Assembly: GCA_009746045.1 (NCBI GenBank)
Contig: RPFO01000246.1
Location: 897,795-961,794 of the forward strand
From: Mesostigma viride
Lineage: Eukaryota > Streptophyta > Mesostigmatophyceae > Mesostigmatales > Mesostigmataceae
Length of the DNA: 64,000 nt
Direction of reading: 5' to 3'
Made by a program: the position numbers and the translations under genes. The notes under the pieces were generated by a model, which was not told the DNA's origin, searched no databases, and saw nothing but the letters and a program-made list of their open reading frames with translations. Below, in pieces: positions 1 through 12,716 of the stretch (positions within the stretch are counted from its first letter, which is position 1; each line of letters begins with the position of its first letter).

Positions 1-690
1 CCCCTCCCTGCCCTCCCGTCCCTCCCTCCCTCCCTCCCTCCCTCCTCCCTCCCTCCCTCCCTCCTCCCTCCCTCCCTCCCTCCCTCCCTCCCTCCCTCCC
101 TCCCGTCCCTCCCTCCTCCCCCACCCTTTCCCCCTCCCTCCTCCCTCCCTCCCTCCCCTCCCTCCCTCCCCCCCCTCCCTCCCTCCCTCCCTCCCTCCCT
201 CCCTCCTCCCTCCCTCCTCCCCCCTCCCTCCCTCCCTCCTCCCTCCCTCCCTCCCTCCCTCCTCCCTCCCTCCCTCCTCCCTCCTCCCTCCCTCCCTCCT
301 CCCTCCCTCCCTCCCTCCCTCCCTCCCTCCCTCCTCCCTCCCTCCCTCCCTCCCTCCCTCCCTCCCTCCCTCCCTCCCCTCCTCCCTCCCTCTCCTCCCC
401 TCCCTCCCTCCCTCCTCCCTCCTCCCTCCCTCCCTCCCTCCCTCCCTCCTCCTCCCTCCCTCCCTCCCTCCTCCTCCTCCCTCCCTCCCTCCCTCCTCCC
501 CCTCCCTCCCTCCCCTCCCTCCCTCCCTCCCTCCCTCCTCCCTCCCTCCCTCCCTCCCTCCCTCCCCCTCCCTCCCTCCCTCCCTCCCTCCCTCCCTCCC
601 TCCCTCCCCCCTCCCTCCCTCCCTCCCTCCCTCCCTCCTCCTCCCTCCCTCCCTCCCTCCCTCCCTCCCCCTCCCTCCCCTCTCTTCCCA
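1..690. repeat. (CCCT)n / (CCT)n low-complexity tract
   Basis: About 690 bases of almost pure C and T with the period CCCT, broken by CCT, CCCC and rare G bases. It runs from the window edge to a sequence that reads like a 3' splice site (CTCTTCCCACAG near 682-693). On the other strand it is a (GGGA)n run that could form G-quadruplexes. It most likely belongs to an intron of the RAD54B-like gene that follows, where it would act as an extreme polypyrimidine tract. Confidence 0.9.
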
Positions 691-896
691 CAGATGCTCC
701 AAACTGTGAGTTTGTGATTCCTTTTTTTCCAGCTGTTCTCGCTGTTGTTTCCCCTACTAAGCACCGTCAATGAGCATGACATAGGCGTCAGAGATTTTTG
801 TCATCCGCACAGCACAGTCTTTATTTCTGCGTGCTGACAGTTCCGTGAATCCGCCGTGTTCCTTTAATTGTGTCACTACACCTCCCCATCGCACAG

Positions 897-3800
897 TTTT
901 CCTGCTGGGACCTGGAGATCCAGGGCACCATCAAGGAGGAGGACTACCTATCGGGCTCTGCGTTTTTGAAGCAATCTGACTGTGTGGCAGTGGCCACGGT
1001 ACCCAGGGCTTCTGCCTGGCGAGCACCGCAGCTGCAGAGCTCGGCAGCATCAACAGCATTGTCAACCATGGGTTCCAGGTACCTGTGCGCACCTGAATCA
1101 TCATCACGCTCACGAACAATGACTCAGGGATTCCTCCGCTACCACAGCACGTTATCCCAATAATGCCCTCTTTAGCTTGGTCCATGCAATAGAATATCCT
1201 GGTTGGTATACTGGGATGTCCATGCAATTTTCAGTGGATATGTAACTGGGGAGGCATGCTACCAGGCCGCTTGCACGCACCTGATGGTGCGATGTGTCAT
1301 AATTTTTCCAATCGAAGCACATGATCATGTGGAAGCACCAGGTCAGACCCCGCTTCCCCGCATACTCTGGTCTGTACTGTGCTTGCATGTAGCTTATAAG
1401 CTTTGCACTTTTTTTCTGCCTGGTTTCATGCATGCTACCCTTGTCCAACCAGTTTTCAAGCGCCAGGCCATTTGCCGACAATGCAGTCATCCACAGGGGC
1501 AGGAAGCCTTCGTCCAAGACATGATCCGAATGAGCCGGTGAGCAGAGGTGGAGGTTGCCACTCGTAGGGGGTGTCCATGGCAGCTAGTGATACGTAGCTG
1601 TCGCGGGCGTAGTACGGTTGAAGTAGCTTTTGTGTTTTGGTGCTGTTGGCATCCATGCAATGTGTATAGCAGATGGCATCCATCGAGGTTGTTTCCGAGC
1701 TACACGTGGGATTTATGCAGAAGTTCTTAGTGCCTAAAGCGCTATGTATGGTGATGCAACAAACATGCACTTTTATGAAGTTGGGATAATCCTTGCTCGT
1801 ACAACCACTGTGGGCAACATCTGTCGGGAGATACCAAATCACCTTGGACCAACCTGAACTGCACACGATGGATCGCTTAATGCCCAACTGCCTCCCAAGT
1901 TCGGAAGATTCTGTTTTTAGCAGATGGCTTGCTTTTTCCACATGGTGGTTATTTTAAGGACTTTATTTTGTGCTTGAAAGGTCAAGTCATACCCCCCCCT
2001 GCATGCTCTGCAAATAAATCCATCCATGTACACAATATTCTAATCGCAACTCTTTTGCTTTATTCCAGCTTTTTGAGGTTCGACTACTAGAGTATGGGAT
2101 CAACTTGTGTCTTTTTTACCTTTTCCCTCGTGGTCTCGCTGGCAATGTCGAGGCATATTTTTCTGTTTAATAATGCATGTGGCCTGTTGTATGCTGGGTT
2201 GACTAAATGAGATGACATCTTCTTAGGATTATTGACCCTGTTCAAAAATTTATCCGTGTACGTCCTTTGTTTGCACACCTTCCAGGGGGCAGTCGTTGTC
2301 TATCAGTCCAAGGGCCCTAACGAGGCGTCAGTCGTCATCGATCCGGTAAACTGCTCTGCCACTAGGCATGCACGATGGAATAGCTGCTTATATGTTGACC
2401 ACAAACTGTATGATCACACGAAGGTCACTTTGTGACTCAATTTACGGTGGGTATAAAGTATGCAGATACCTGCACACGCTGAGCAACAGGAAAAGGAGAG
2501 ATGACGTATTCACATGCATGCGTCTATGCACAGTATTTTCCTGGGATGTTGTACCAGGTGAAAAGGGAAGCAGGGTGGTTAACAGGATTAGGTGGGAACC
2601 GCGCATGTAAGGCTGAGGCCACATCCCCACTACCTGATGTTGAAAGATTCCTTAAGTCCTACCATTTGGAAGCACCTACAACAGTGTCAATATGCTACGT
2701 GGCTTCTGGCGCAACCTGTCTCACTAAGGATCCCATGTAGCCCTGACATCGTGCTCTCCTACCACAGTTCCTCAGCAGCAAGCTGCGGCCCCACCAGAAG
2801 GAAGGAGTACGCTTCATGTATGAAGCTGTCATGGGCTTGAAGCACGGTGCATTCCAAGGGTGCATCCTGGCGGTGCGTGGGCTGGATGGCTAGAGCCCCT
2901 CTGCAGCTTTGGAAGCATGTTGCAAAAGCCAACCTACATAAACGGTAAAGACGGACGGAGGATGAAGCATATGTTTTCTTTCAACGATACTCTGTGAAAT
3001 ATATCTAGCTTTCTCAACGACTATCCCAAACATAAAATATGCTTGAATATCGGAGGGAAGATTAAACCGAGAGAGCTCATAGCCTTTACTATCAGGGCCA
3101 ATGTCGCTTAGCGTGCTTGGGGAGGGCATCATCCCAAGCCATTTCCCCAATCGTGGTGAATGCCAAGGTATTTGAGCAGCTCCATACGCTCACAGCTGAA
3201 ATGGAAGCTGTCATTGGGTGGATGCCGTAATTTGCATGGATCTGCATTTTAACCCTATGCATTGGCATCCTACCTGCCAGTCTGGCCTCTGGTGGCGTGC
3301 TGGGCCAGTCAGCTTATACCATGTTGCAACATGACATACTTCATTCGGTCTGTTCCTTGGGTCTTGTTTCGTGCAGGATGAGATGGGACTGGGAAAGACC
3401 TTGCAAGTCATCACGCTGCTGTGGACGCTCCTGAAGCAGGCAAGCTGGACGCAGTAGCAGCGGCTTGCAGCAGGTTCACTTCTGGACATGGGATGGGGAC
3501 AACTTGATAAACTAGCACTTCGCTGTTCGTGTTGGGTCATGGGCAGCGTTCACAGCACTTTCATGGGAAATGGGCTGCAGCGTTATAGTTGGCTTGGTAC
3601 CTGATAATCTAGTGGTGTTGGGTCACTAACACACCTTGCCTGTTTTCTCTAGCAATGCTGGGGTAGGTGAGTAAATGATGCTTCCTCATGGAATTACTCT
3701 GATTTAGGCGTCATCTTTACGGTTAACAGAACAGAGCTTTCGCCATCTTTCTATAGTCACTTGTGTAGCACATCTAAATTGGTTCACCATTCCCATCATA

Positions 3801-6800
3801 CACTTTCGCGGTCACCGAGCAGGGTCCCAGCGGCCGCCCCATTGTGCGCAAGGCAGTCGTCGTCTGCCCCTCGTCGCTGGTGGGCAACTGGGGCCAGGAG
3901 GTGCGAAAGTGGCTGGGCACCGAGCGGCTGAACGCGATGTGCATCCACTCGGGCTCTACACAAGGCGAGGCGCGCGAGAAGGTGCTCGACTTCAAGAACG
4001 GCGCTGTGTGGCCGCTGCTCATCATTAGCTACGAGCTGGTGCGCAAGCACTCGGCGGCCATCGCGGCGGCGCGCCCAGGCGTGGTCATCTGCGACGAGGG
4101 CCACCGGCTCAAGAACAGTGCGGGCAACAAGACGATCGACGCGCTGGTCGCACTCGACTGTGCCAAGCGCGTCATCCTCACGGGGACGCCCATTCAGAAC
4201 AAGTGAGTTGGGGCAGGCATGGGCATCCCATAAGGTGCTGCTGTGGCAGGGTTTCAATTAAGGTTTTTGCACTCGGCCGCGTGTGGCATTTTTAACTTCC
4301 GGAACAAGTGTTGACTCGACCACCGTGCGACTTTTAGCCAGTAAAACTTGGGCCCGGCATGGCCACGTGTGGCGTGGCACTCAAGCGTCCTTAGTCTAAC
4401 CCTCCTTGGTGCAGCGAAGTGATTCCCCGGCGCATAAACTACAAGTAGAATGGCGCGGCGCTACAATGGCCAATATTATAGCGAGTGAGTGTTGTGCGGC
4501 CCCTGCTTACTGCTCAGTGCCCACAGATCACTGCAGAGTGGCCTTCAGCGCCACCTGCGGGCTTGTTGTTGTTGTTGTTGTTGTTGTTGCGGACTTACTA
4601 GGGCGGTTTGTGGCGGAATGGTGGCAGAGGATTGTTCTGACACAGCCAATCGTGGCGTCAGCTGTAGTAGGGTCGACTTATATGCACGGCCACTCTGTGG
4701 AGAACGGAAACGATAAAGTAGAACAGCACCACCAAACTGTGGCATATGGCCCCCCTTGCCAAAGGGTGTGGCACCGCCACAAATCACCAAATTTGGTGCC
4801 ACACCGCCACAGTTGGCGGCAAAACGCCACTAAAAAACCCTGTGCTATGGTCACCGAGGTCTAGTCCTTGGGGCTTGTGGCTGTTGGGACAGTACATTAA
4901 TGCAGTCGCTATTTGATGCGGCCTCTTCATATGCAAAAGGTATTTCATGGACAAATCATTAAATAGTGTTATCAACTGGTTTAGAAATCTGGCTTCCCAC
5001 TTATCTTCCATTGGCCTAGCACCTTATCTTTCTCAAGGATGTGCACCTAACTATAGCCAACCTCACCTGCCTGGGCGACCACTGCCGCCCCGCAAACTCG
5101 GGCACCTCCGTACCTACCTGCCTAGCCACACCCCAGGGCACATTCCGGCATGCTGCCCAGCTTTGCACCCACCAGTAACCGGGTCATCATCCTGCTCTTT
5201 ATATGCTATGCATGCTGTCACCCAAGCCCACATCCAAAACCCAAACCCACATCTACTAACACCAGAATCTGGCCTCCACGGATGCATTCCATTGGTCTCA
5301 CGCAGCCTGGAGGAGTTCTACGCGCTCATGGAGTTCATCGCACCAGGGCTGATGGGCACGCTGGCCTCCTTCCGCCGGCTGTACGCGGAGCCCATCATGG
5401 CGGGGCGCGACCGCAAGGCCACGCCCGAGGAGCAGGCGGTGGGCGCCGCGCGCTCCGAGGAGCTTAAGCGGCAGACGGCACTGTTGCTGCTGCGCCGCGG
5501 CGCCGAGGTCAACCGCGCGTACCTACCACCCAAGTCGGAGTACATCGTCTTCTGCCGCATGTCGCCGCTGCAGGCGCGTCTGTACGAGCTCACACTGCAG
5601 TCCCAGGTGGTGTCCAGCATCCTGGCAGGGGCCGCGGTGGCCGTATCAGGGCGCGCGCAGGCCAACAACCCGCTGCTGGCGATCGGGCACCTGCGCAAGC
5701 TGTCCAACCACCCAGACCTGCTGTACAAGGCGGCAGGCAGTGGCCGGGGCGGGGAGGACGAGGACGAGGAATTTGACGGCGGGAATGACATGGGCCTGTC
5801 CGCTGTCACATTGCAGCATTTCCCCCCGGACTACCAGCCAGGGGTTGTAGAGTACTCGGGCAAGCTGGTCACCCTGCGGCTGCTCCTGCAGGGCGTCGCG
5901 GATGACCCAGGCTGCGACGACCGTTTTGTCGTGTGCTCCTTGTACACGCGCACGCTGGACGTGATCGAGGCCATGTGCCGCGGCCAGGGCTGGAAGACAT
6001 GCCGCCTGGACGGCCAGACGGGTGTCGCGCTGCGGCAGGCCATGGTCAACGCGTTCAACGCGGGCCACAATGGCGCGTTTGTCTTCCTGCTCTCCTCCAG
6101 GGCGGGCGGCACAGGGCTCAACCTGATCGGCGCCAACCGGTTTGTGCTATTTGACCCCGACTGGAACCCGTCCACAGATCTGCAGGCCATGGCGCGCGTG
6201 TGGCGCGAGGGGCAGTCCAAGCCGGTCATCATCTATCGCCTGCTGTCCACTGGAAGGTAGGATTCAATACCTTGCATAATCTCTTGTAACTTTGCTACTA
6301 GCCTGGCTTGCTGCGTAGTGCTCGTTCTAAAGATAGAAGGTCCGGTTGCGATGGAATGTGGATAGTTGGTTTGTTGTGGCTAGTGTCCCATGTGCTGTAG
6401 TCAACAGACAGTGGTGGTCGGGTTTCTTCTGTTTGAATGGGATTGACAGTGTCATCATGCAGCCGGGGGGCAGTGTCTTTCTTTTTTTGTATGTCTGGCG
6501 GACAGGGATGGTTATTGGCATGGCACCACCAACATGCTTACAATCTGGTAAATGCACGTGCGGCCCCCAAAAGTTTTCTGACACATCCCGTCATTTCCCC
6601 CCCCTTAACCTCGCCCCCTAGGAAGCCTTGAGGGCTTTAAGAGGTGACCACCTTGGGAATCAGGCATATCCCGCCAGACTAGAACACTGTAGTTCTAACG
6701 TTCCTAGTCCCATTCCACGTGGTTGCTCCGTACTCATCCCGTGAACGTGTCAGTATGGACGAGAAGATCGTGCAGAGGCAGATCATGAAGGGTGAGGTGG

Positions 6801-7732
6801 CAGCCGCGGTGGCCTCGGGGCGAAATGCCTCTGCACTGCACGAGCGGGCGCTGGAGGAGCCCTCGTCCTCAGGGCGGCACTTCTCGCGGGAAGAGCTCAA
6901 GTCCCTGTTTTCGTACTCGCCTGAGACCCGCTGCGACACTTACGACCTGCTGTCTCACTCCATGCCGGACCATGGGTGGCAGGACCACCGGGGCCAGGTG
7001 CAGGACACAGTGCTGCGAGGTGCCGTGAACTCCTCTAATGGCACCGTGACGTTTGTGCAGTTGCTCAAGTCTGTGACTGACATGCCAGCTGCGGACGGTG
7101 GCAGAGATGCCAGCACTGCTGCCCACAAGGGGCGCCCAATAAGCCTGGATGATGATGATGAGCAGTACATGACCGGCTTTGGATGTGATGACCATGATCT
7201 AGTGCATGATGGCGCTGACAGTCTGGGCAGTGAGTGGGAGGAGGAGAGCCTTGGGGCTGCCGGAGATGAGGGCAATGCTGCAGTAGATGACGAGGAGGAG
7301 GAAGATGAGGTGGCGGGCGAGAAAGGGGAGCAGGGAGGCTGTGACCATGAGGAGGAGGCAGGGGAGAAGCGGTTGAAGGGGAAGACCAGGAAAAGGAAAT
7401 CGAGACATGTGCTCGACGACGACGATGACGACGACGATGATGAAGTTGATGATGAAGTTGATGATGTTGATGTTAATTATGAAAAAGATGGGGAGGGCTC
7501 TGCACCCGCCCAGCGGCGTGCCAGGGCTGCAGTGGAGGAGGAAGATGCGGAAGGGCAGGAGAAAGAAGCAGCAGATGACGGTGGTGAGGAGGACATTGAG
7601 AGAGAAGGAGAGATCTCTTGCCCCCCACGCATGGCCACCGTTATGAAGCGGGCAGGGCTGGATCGTGCAGAGCTGTGGGAATCCTACAAGGTGGGCAAGT
7701 CAGCTAGGTCTCGCCAGAGCATGGCTAGATAG
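897..7732 (+). CDS. RAD54B: RAD54B-like SNF2 DNA translocase, spliced, 5' end uncertain
   Basis: SNF2-family ATPase that remodels Rad51-bound DNA in homologous recombination (family knowledge). Phase-consistent exons: 2286-2345, 2768-2872, 3377-3439, 3823-4202, 5306-6256 and 6754-7732 (stop TAG). These give about 845 residues. Motifs in order are [16 protein letters not shown] (Walker A), [10 protein letters not shown] (Walker B), [51 protein letters not shown] and [15 protein letters not shown]. The sequence around the first motifs resembles human RAD54B more than RAD54 (for example [12 protein letters not shown] and [19 protein letters not shown]). An exon starting at 897 ([21 protein letters not shown]) resembles the RAD54B N-terminal region. 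Its donor is unclear: GTACCC near 1001 is in phase, while 1079 is stronger but out of phase. The intron after 3439 has a GC donor. The C-terminus is a long Glu/Asp-rich tail with a poly-Asp run (about 7418-7460). The first exons probably lie left of the window. Confidence 0.9.
4560..4592. repeat. (GTT)n microsatellite in RAD54B intron
   Basis: About ten GTT repeats inside the 1.1-kb intron (4203-5305) between the TGTPIQN and LEEFYAL exons. The same tract is CAA/AAC on the other strand. There is no sign that it is coding. Confidence 0.85.
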
Positions 7733-8430
7733 AGATGGAGCCTATATTTGGGGTGTCGCCATCTGGAGTTCTGGGGCATAAGAGTGGGCCAACAGGCTTA
7801 TTTAAAATGGTATTTTATTCAACACCGACGTTGGTCAGGATGATGGGTGCTTGAATGGGTTTCTGCCCGGCTGCTGTAAACTGCTGTTCTGCATAGTAAT
7901 CAAAATTGCAAAACTGTGTTGCTGGTGCTGCAAGCAAGGGATGTATGATGTGAGTATGGCAGATTGCTGCGTACATTTTATAACGAAAAAAGCTTCCTAC
8001 ATCCATTAAATATGCACTCACTGGCAGCCCACTCTGGCTATCTCTTGCGCATCCTGCCCATTGTGAGAGGTAGCATGGATGCAGTACAAAATCAATGTCA
8101 GCTTTTCGAGGTCCCATGCTGTGTTAAGGCTATGGTTATTGTTGTTTATTGCCGCCATGCCGTTCCACATCCGCATGAAAAACGTTTGCTTTTCCCATCG
8201 TGTTATTTACTTTGAAGGTTAGGCCTAGGGATGCAAGATTGTTCGTTGGGGCAAAACAGGCCCCCCACAAATGCTGCACAGCAATAAGACCTCAGCACGA
8301 TGCAAGGTAGGCACAAGAGGGTGAAAGGACTTTCATATTGAACCATAAGCAGCTTCCCGAGAAACCAAACCCTGTGATAATTGAGAGAGAGAAACTATAA
8401 ACCTGTAAGGCACATGCACCTGTGTGGTGA
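7733..8430. other. 3' flank of RAD54B-like gene, no gene seen
   Basis: Moderately AT-rich DNA after the RAD54B stop. A TGTAA, the green-algal poly(A) signal, occurs near 7873, about 140 bases downstream of the stop. It may mark the 3' end of the transcript, but a five-base motif is weak evidence. I see no coding exon here. The 5' exons of the next gene could lie in its right part. Confidence 0.4.
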
Positions 8431-8439
8431 GCTCGTCCT

Positions 8440-11426
8440 TCCTCTGTGCTGTTACCAGCTGTATCTACGAGGGTACTGCTACCAGGAGGAGGAATGCTGC
8501 AAGAGGTTCTGGGCCAGCAAGCTGGGGTGTATCACCTTGGAGTCTGAGCAGCTTGGGAGTGCAAACTCACAGGCTCAGCCGCCGACCAAGTACGTACAAG
8601 CCAGTGCTCCGGTTCTTCCAGGTCAGCTACTGAAGCATTGTGTTAGGGTATTCTTGCTTGCATCTTCATTACCACATGATGCATACACAGGATGGATGTG
8701 TTCACCAAACACCACTGGAGGTTGAGAAGCGCATATGGGTGGAAGGATGGGAATGGGGTGGGGAGGAAGGGTTTAGGACTACACTCTACTTTGCTCCACA
8801 TGCAGGTCTTACCCTACAAGGGCCCGCATGTGTGTATGATATTGGTCATGAAAGATCTGCCAACGAATACTGCGTGGTAATAGCCATTTTCCCGTCGTTT
8901 GTGGTCGTATCTTCCACGCCTTGACTCATTGGAGCTTCTTCCGTCAGTGCCAGCAGGATAACTGTTGTTGTGAGTGGCTTTTGGCCTTGATCTATCTTCC
9001 TCATGGGCTCATCTGTGTCTTCCCAGCCACTGTCCTTCCTGGACTTGGCAGCCATTGCCCATGTCTGAGTCCAATAGGCACCCTTTGTTGAACTTGTTAT
9101 TTATTGTGGTACACGGGTACCCAGTTGTGTTCCTGATCTCTACAAAGCATGTTGCTGTGTGCACGCTGCGTGCAACAACGCAGGCCCAGCGAAGCTCGCG
9201 AGCTGTTCTGGCAGGCTTTTGAGTATGCCAAGGCCTACTTGCGTGGGATACATGGAGCATCTGCCCTGAAGATGAAGCAGCTCATCAAGGACTTCGATGA
9301 CGACCAAGATTTGCAACAATCGGAGTGGGGTTGGTAAGCTAGCCATGGTGCATTAACAGGCCTAATTTTGCTTTTATCAATTCCTGTTTTCCTGTAGGAG
9401 AGTGTCACTAGGAATATCAATGGCTGAGAGCATTGCCAGAAGAGAGAGAGTCGTTTGTGGCTTGCCCGCTTGCGGCACTGAGAGAAGCTAGTGCGCCATC
9501 CCTGGCTCCTTCCTCGTTGTTTTACCGGTTTAAGGCTCCTTTATTGGAACCCACGTGGCACGGTCACGTGCTTTATATTAACTTTATTTTAATTGCCAGC
9601 AATCGAAAACCACGCTCACTCATGCCCAGACAGCTTGCTGGACAAAAGTCCATGGCATTCTACCTTAATAGAAAGCGTTTGAATACGAGTGCATGCCAGA
9701 CACATGGTTGCTAAATAGAACATGAACGGCTGAGCAAATGCACTATTTTATTGCAGGTATCTTCACTCTTACTGGCATTGAAGCCTGGCCATAAGCTGCA
9801 GGCCCAATGTCACGATTCCTTCGCTTGTCTGAGGTACTCCTGTGATGTTTGTCCTTGCTTTATTGAAGTAGTGTCTGCCCACCTGAGCAGTCCAGCCGGC
9901 ATGCAGGGCTGTTCCAGAATTATCTTTCTGAATGGTATTTGTTTTCAACCAATCACAGGCCATAGTTCTTGGATTACACCCCCAATCCTTGATTGACAGC
10001 TAGCACCAAGTGAGTTGACTGGTCAAGTGAACATTTGCTTGCCTTGGCCCGCAGGTTGCTGCTTGAAGATGCCAAGAGAGAAGATGAGGTGTCGACAGAT
10101 GGGCCCAACTTTCTATCCATTGGGAAGGTATGCACAGCGACTTTATTAATGCATAGGGATGAGTTGAATTTAACTCCCATGACTACCAGCCTTAAGATAC
10201 GTATAATAAGTATTAGCACATGGCACGTCGGCCACGTCCATTCATGCAATAGGTCGGGCACACTGATCAATCCCATGCTCAGGACACAATATTCGTCACA
10301 TTGGCGGAAAACAATTTTCGAACGCATGAAACCTCTTTGGTGTGGCAGCTGGACAAATGGTTAGGGAAATGCTTTCAAGGTATAAGCAAGCGATTTTCTT
10401 ACCATGCATACACAATTTGGCCACAAATGGAAGTTGCTGTGTGGCCAGACTCATATGTTTTCTTTTTTCATTTCTGACTCTCCAGGACCTGCCCAGCGTA
10501 CGCAAGAAGAAAGCCGCTTTTGTGCTGCCATACCCAGCAGCCAAGGAGAAAGCAGGGAAAGACAGGCAGGCTCACACCAAGAATGCGGCCAGAGGGCCTG
10601 TGCAAGCAGAGCCTCAGAAAGCCAAGTTACCGCGGGCACTCTCCAAGTCTCAGGCCGCGTTTGTGGCCGCACATGCTACAATCTCTGTCTCTGTGGCTGC
10701 AAGTGCCATGGCAAATTGTTTGGCAGGTCCTCTTCACAGCCAGCCCCCACCTTCCGGCCGCAGAAAACGGGGAGGTAAGGCCAGCCTCTTCTCCCCAACA
10801 GCCATTTTGCCATGCTGGTGCATGCCCATATATGATCCTCTGTTCAGTTGCCCCAATTTTTGTGACCCTGGCAAGCATATTATGGAAAATATATCGCAGC
10901 AGAATGAGGCAGCCCTTCCGTAAACCAGATGAAAGGGGCGTTCACAACATGGGAATACCTGACAGGCATGCATGCAGAAATTCGCCCGATGGCCTATGCC
11001 GTTTGTAGAAACCCCTGGGATTTTTTACGGTTGCAACACATCCTCAGGATTTGTTCCCAACTTCAGTGGCACGTTATCTTCCTCAACCCGGCGGGCATGC
11101 TTAAGCGCTGGGACCAGTGCGCTTGCTACTCTAGGACTCCAGGCAAGGTTTGCCACTAAGACTTTGAGACTCTAGAACCTCTTACGTAAACCAGTGTTTT
11201 CCTCTAATAAATATGCCACGAGGCACGGCATGACCACAATCCTATGACTGTGTAACCACTTGCAGGTGCTGCTGCAGGAGGCAACAACCGAAGCTTCCAT
11301 AACTACGCAACGGCATCAGCACACCAGCAGGCGCCAAGGACACTGGCATCAGCTTCAAAGTGCTCCAACCAGACTGAGGAGCAGGATGGCATGGTCTATG
11401 AGGATGATGACTTTGATCGGCTATGA
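8440..11426 (+). CDS. Unidentified spliced protein with acidic C-terminal end
   Basis: I do not recognise the family. Five exons join in perfect phase with good GT-AG sites: 8806-8876, 9184-9333, 10055-10127, 10486-10774 and 11266-11426 (stop TGA). The joined protein contains VLPYKGPHVCMILVMKDLP, then SEARELFWQAFEYAKAYLRG, a DFDDDQDLQQSEWGW junction, and KREDEVSTDGPNFLSIGK. After that come a Lys/Ala-rich basic stretch with KDLPSVRKKKAAF, an Ala/Ser stretch ending SGRRKRGG, and a last exon ending YEDDDFDRL. An upstream exon probably ends at the GTCAGC donor after 8621 (reading TYKPVLRFFQ), which is also in phase. Its start and any earlier exons are unresolved, and more than one frame is open at 8440-8621. 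The mix of basic and acidic low-complexity parts would fit a nuclear protein, but that is inference. The gene lies about 1 kb after RAD54B on the same strand. Confidence 0.65.
9428..9600 (+). repeat. SINE-like family S, copy 1 (intronic, diverged)
   Basis: Shares GAGAGAAGCTAG, the CGCCATCCCTGGCTCCTTC block, AAGGCTCCTTTATTGGAACC and CACGTGGCACGGTCACGTG with copies near 30970-31200, 34530-34778 and 49655-49850. It ends in an AT-rich tail. It lies in an intron of the unidentified gene, in the same orientation as the other three copies. It is the most diverged of the four. Confidence 0.7.
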
Positions 11427-12390
11427 TGGTAAATGTTGGACCACAGATGGACCCAAACGGTTGCAACAATATGGGATAGACGGACACATGACCTAGTCCT
11501 GATGTGCTATAAGTACTAGCTGAGAAGCCACGTTCAACAACATGGCAGCAGCTTGTTCCAGGATGGTGGTACCATCCGTGTTTGATTGCCACTCATGCCC
11601 TTCATGTCAGCTGCGCACAGGCTGCAAATTTGAGAACTCTAGATTGATAACACGTGTGACGTGACTACGTCACGTGAGCATGATTCCTCATTGAGATGAG
11701 TGGGATGCCAGGACCATATACCTAATGTCTAGTAGTAGGATTTTGCACACCACGTCCTCGACCTATAGATCTGACCTCAAGTGGTAGTATTGCGGGCGCT
11801 GACGGTCTGAGCACCGATATGTTTCCCATATTTTGGCTGTACACACGTCTCTCCCACCCGGCCTGGGGGGGCTACAAGTAGTGAGCACTCACGGTCCTCA
11901 ACCTGCGGCCATGTATGTCCCTTTGTCAGTCATCTGCCCCCAGATCACAGAACAGACAAGCCGGGTGACTTTCTGGGCACGAACCCTCGGGTGTTCTTCC
12001 CAGGATAGTGCTCATCATATATTCATGCCTAGCCTGTCATGAAAAGTCCAGGTTTGTCGGCACGGCCCCACTAGGCCCTGGAGGCTGGACAGGCAGGTAA
12101 TGACCTTGCAGCCCAGTGCATACGGATGTGGGCCTTGCCGGGGGGCTGGCCAAGCGGGCATGGGCACAAGGTCTCCTCCTATATCTGGTAGTGCCCCCTC
12201 ATGGGCTGGCAATCCCTGGCTTCACTCTGACTTTCGCTCCCCGGGCACCTATATACGCGGCGCGACCCGGACCAATATGCCACATGCAATTGCTTGGGAA
12301 TGTCTAGGGAGTTTGCTCGTATTGTGGGGAGGGGACCCGGGGTGCAGGTAGCCAACTGGTACTAGTATGGCGCGGGCTAACACGAAGATT
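11427..12390. other. Intergenic, no gene seen
   Basis: No exon chain or conserved motif was found on either strand. The open frames here are short and have no recognisable composition. Confidence 0.4.
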
Positions 12391-12700
12391 AGGCTTGAGG
12401 TGTCACGCTGATGACACCACCCTCTTAAATGCAGACGATATTTGTAACTTTCGTGTGTACAGTTTATTTTCGAATGACATTCACATAGTACTCCGTGGCA
12501 TGCCCCATGCACATGAAACTCAAGTTCTTACAAGTAGTATTTACTTACTTACCACCCTACATACTTTGAGGGCATGGAGCCGATGTACATACATGGCTCA
12601 ACTGCCTGGCATGATTGAGGCATGGGTGGGGCTCGAGGTCAGCAAGAAGACGGAGGCCCTGGCGGTCGGGCTCGACCATGCATGCACAAATCGCCAGACC
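12390..12700 (+). pseudogene. LINE reverse transcriptase fragment (YADD box)
   Basis: Reads CHADDTTLLNADD, a degenerate copy of the RT catalytic box YADDTTLL. About 200 bases later, in another frame, it reads WVGLEVSKKTE, matching the GL.VS..KT segment that follows the YADD box in L1-type elements. The same segment appears on the minus strand near 18950-19070. Frame changes between the parts show it is dead. It is cut off on the right by a GGAC-type minisatellite. Confidence 0.6.
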
Positions 12701-12716
12701 TCTCGATGGGTGCATG

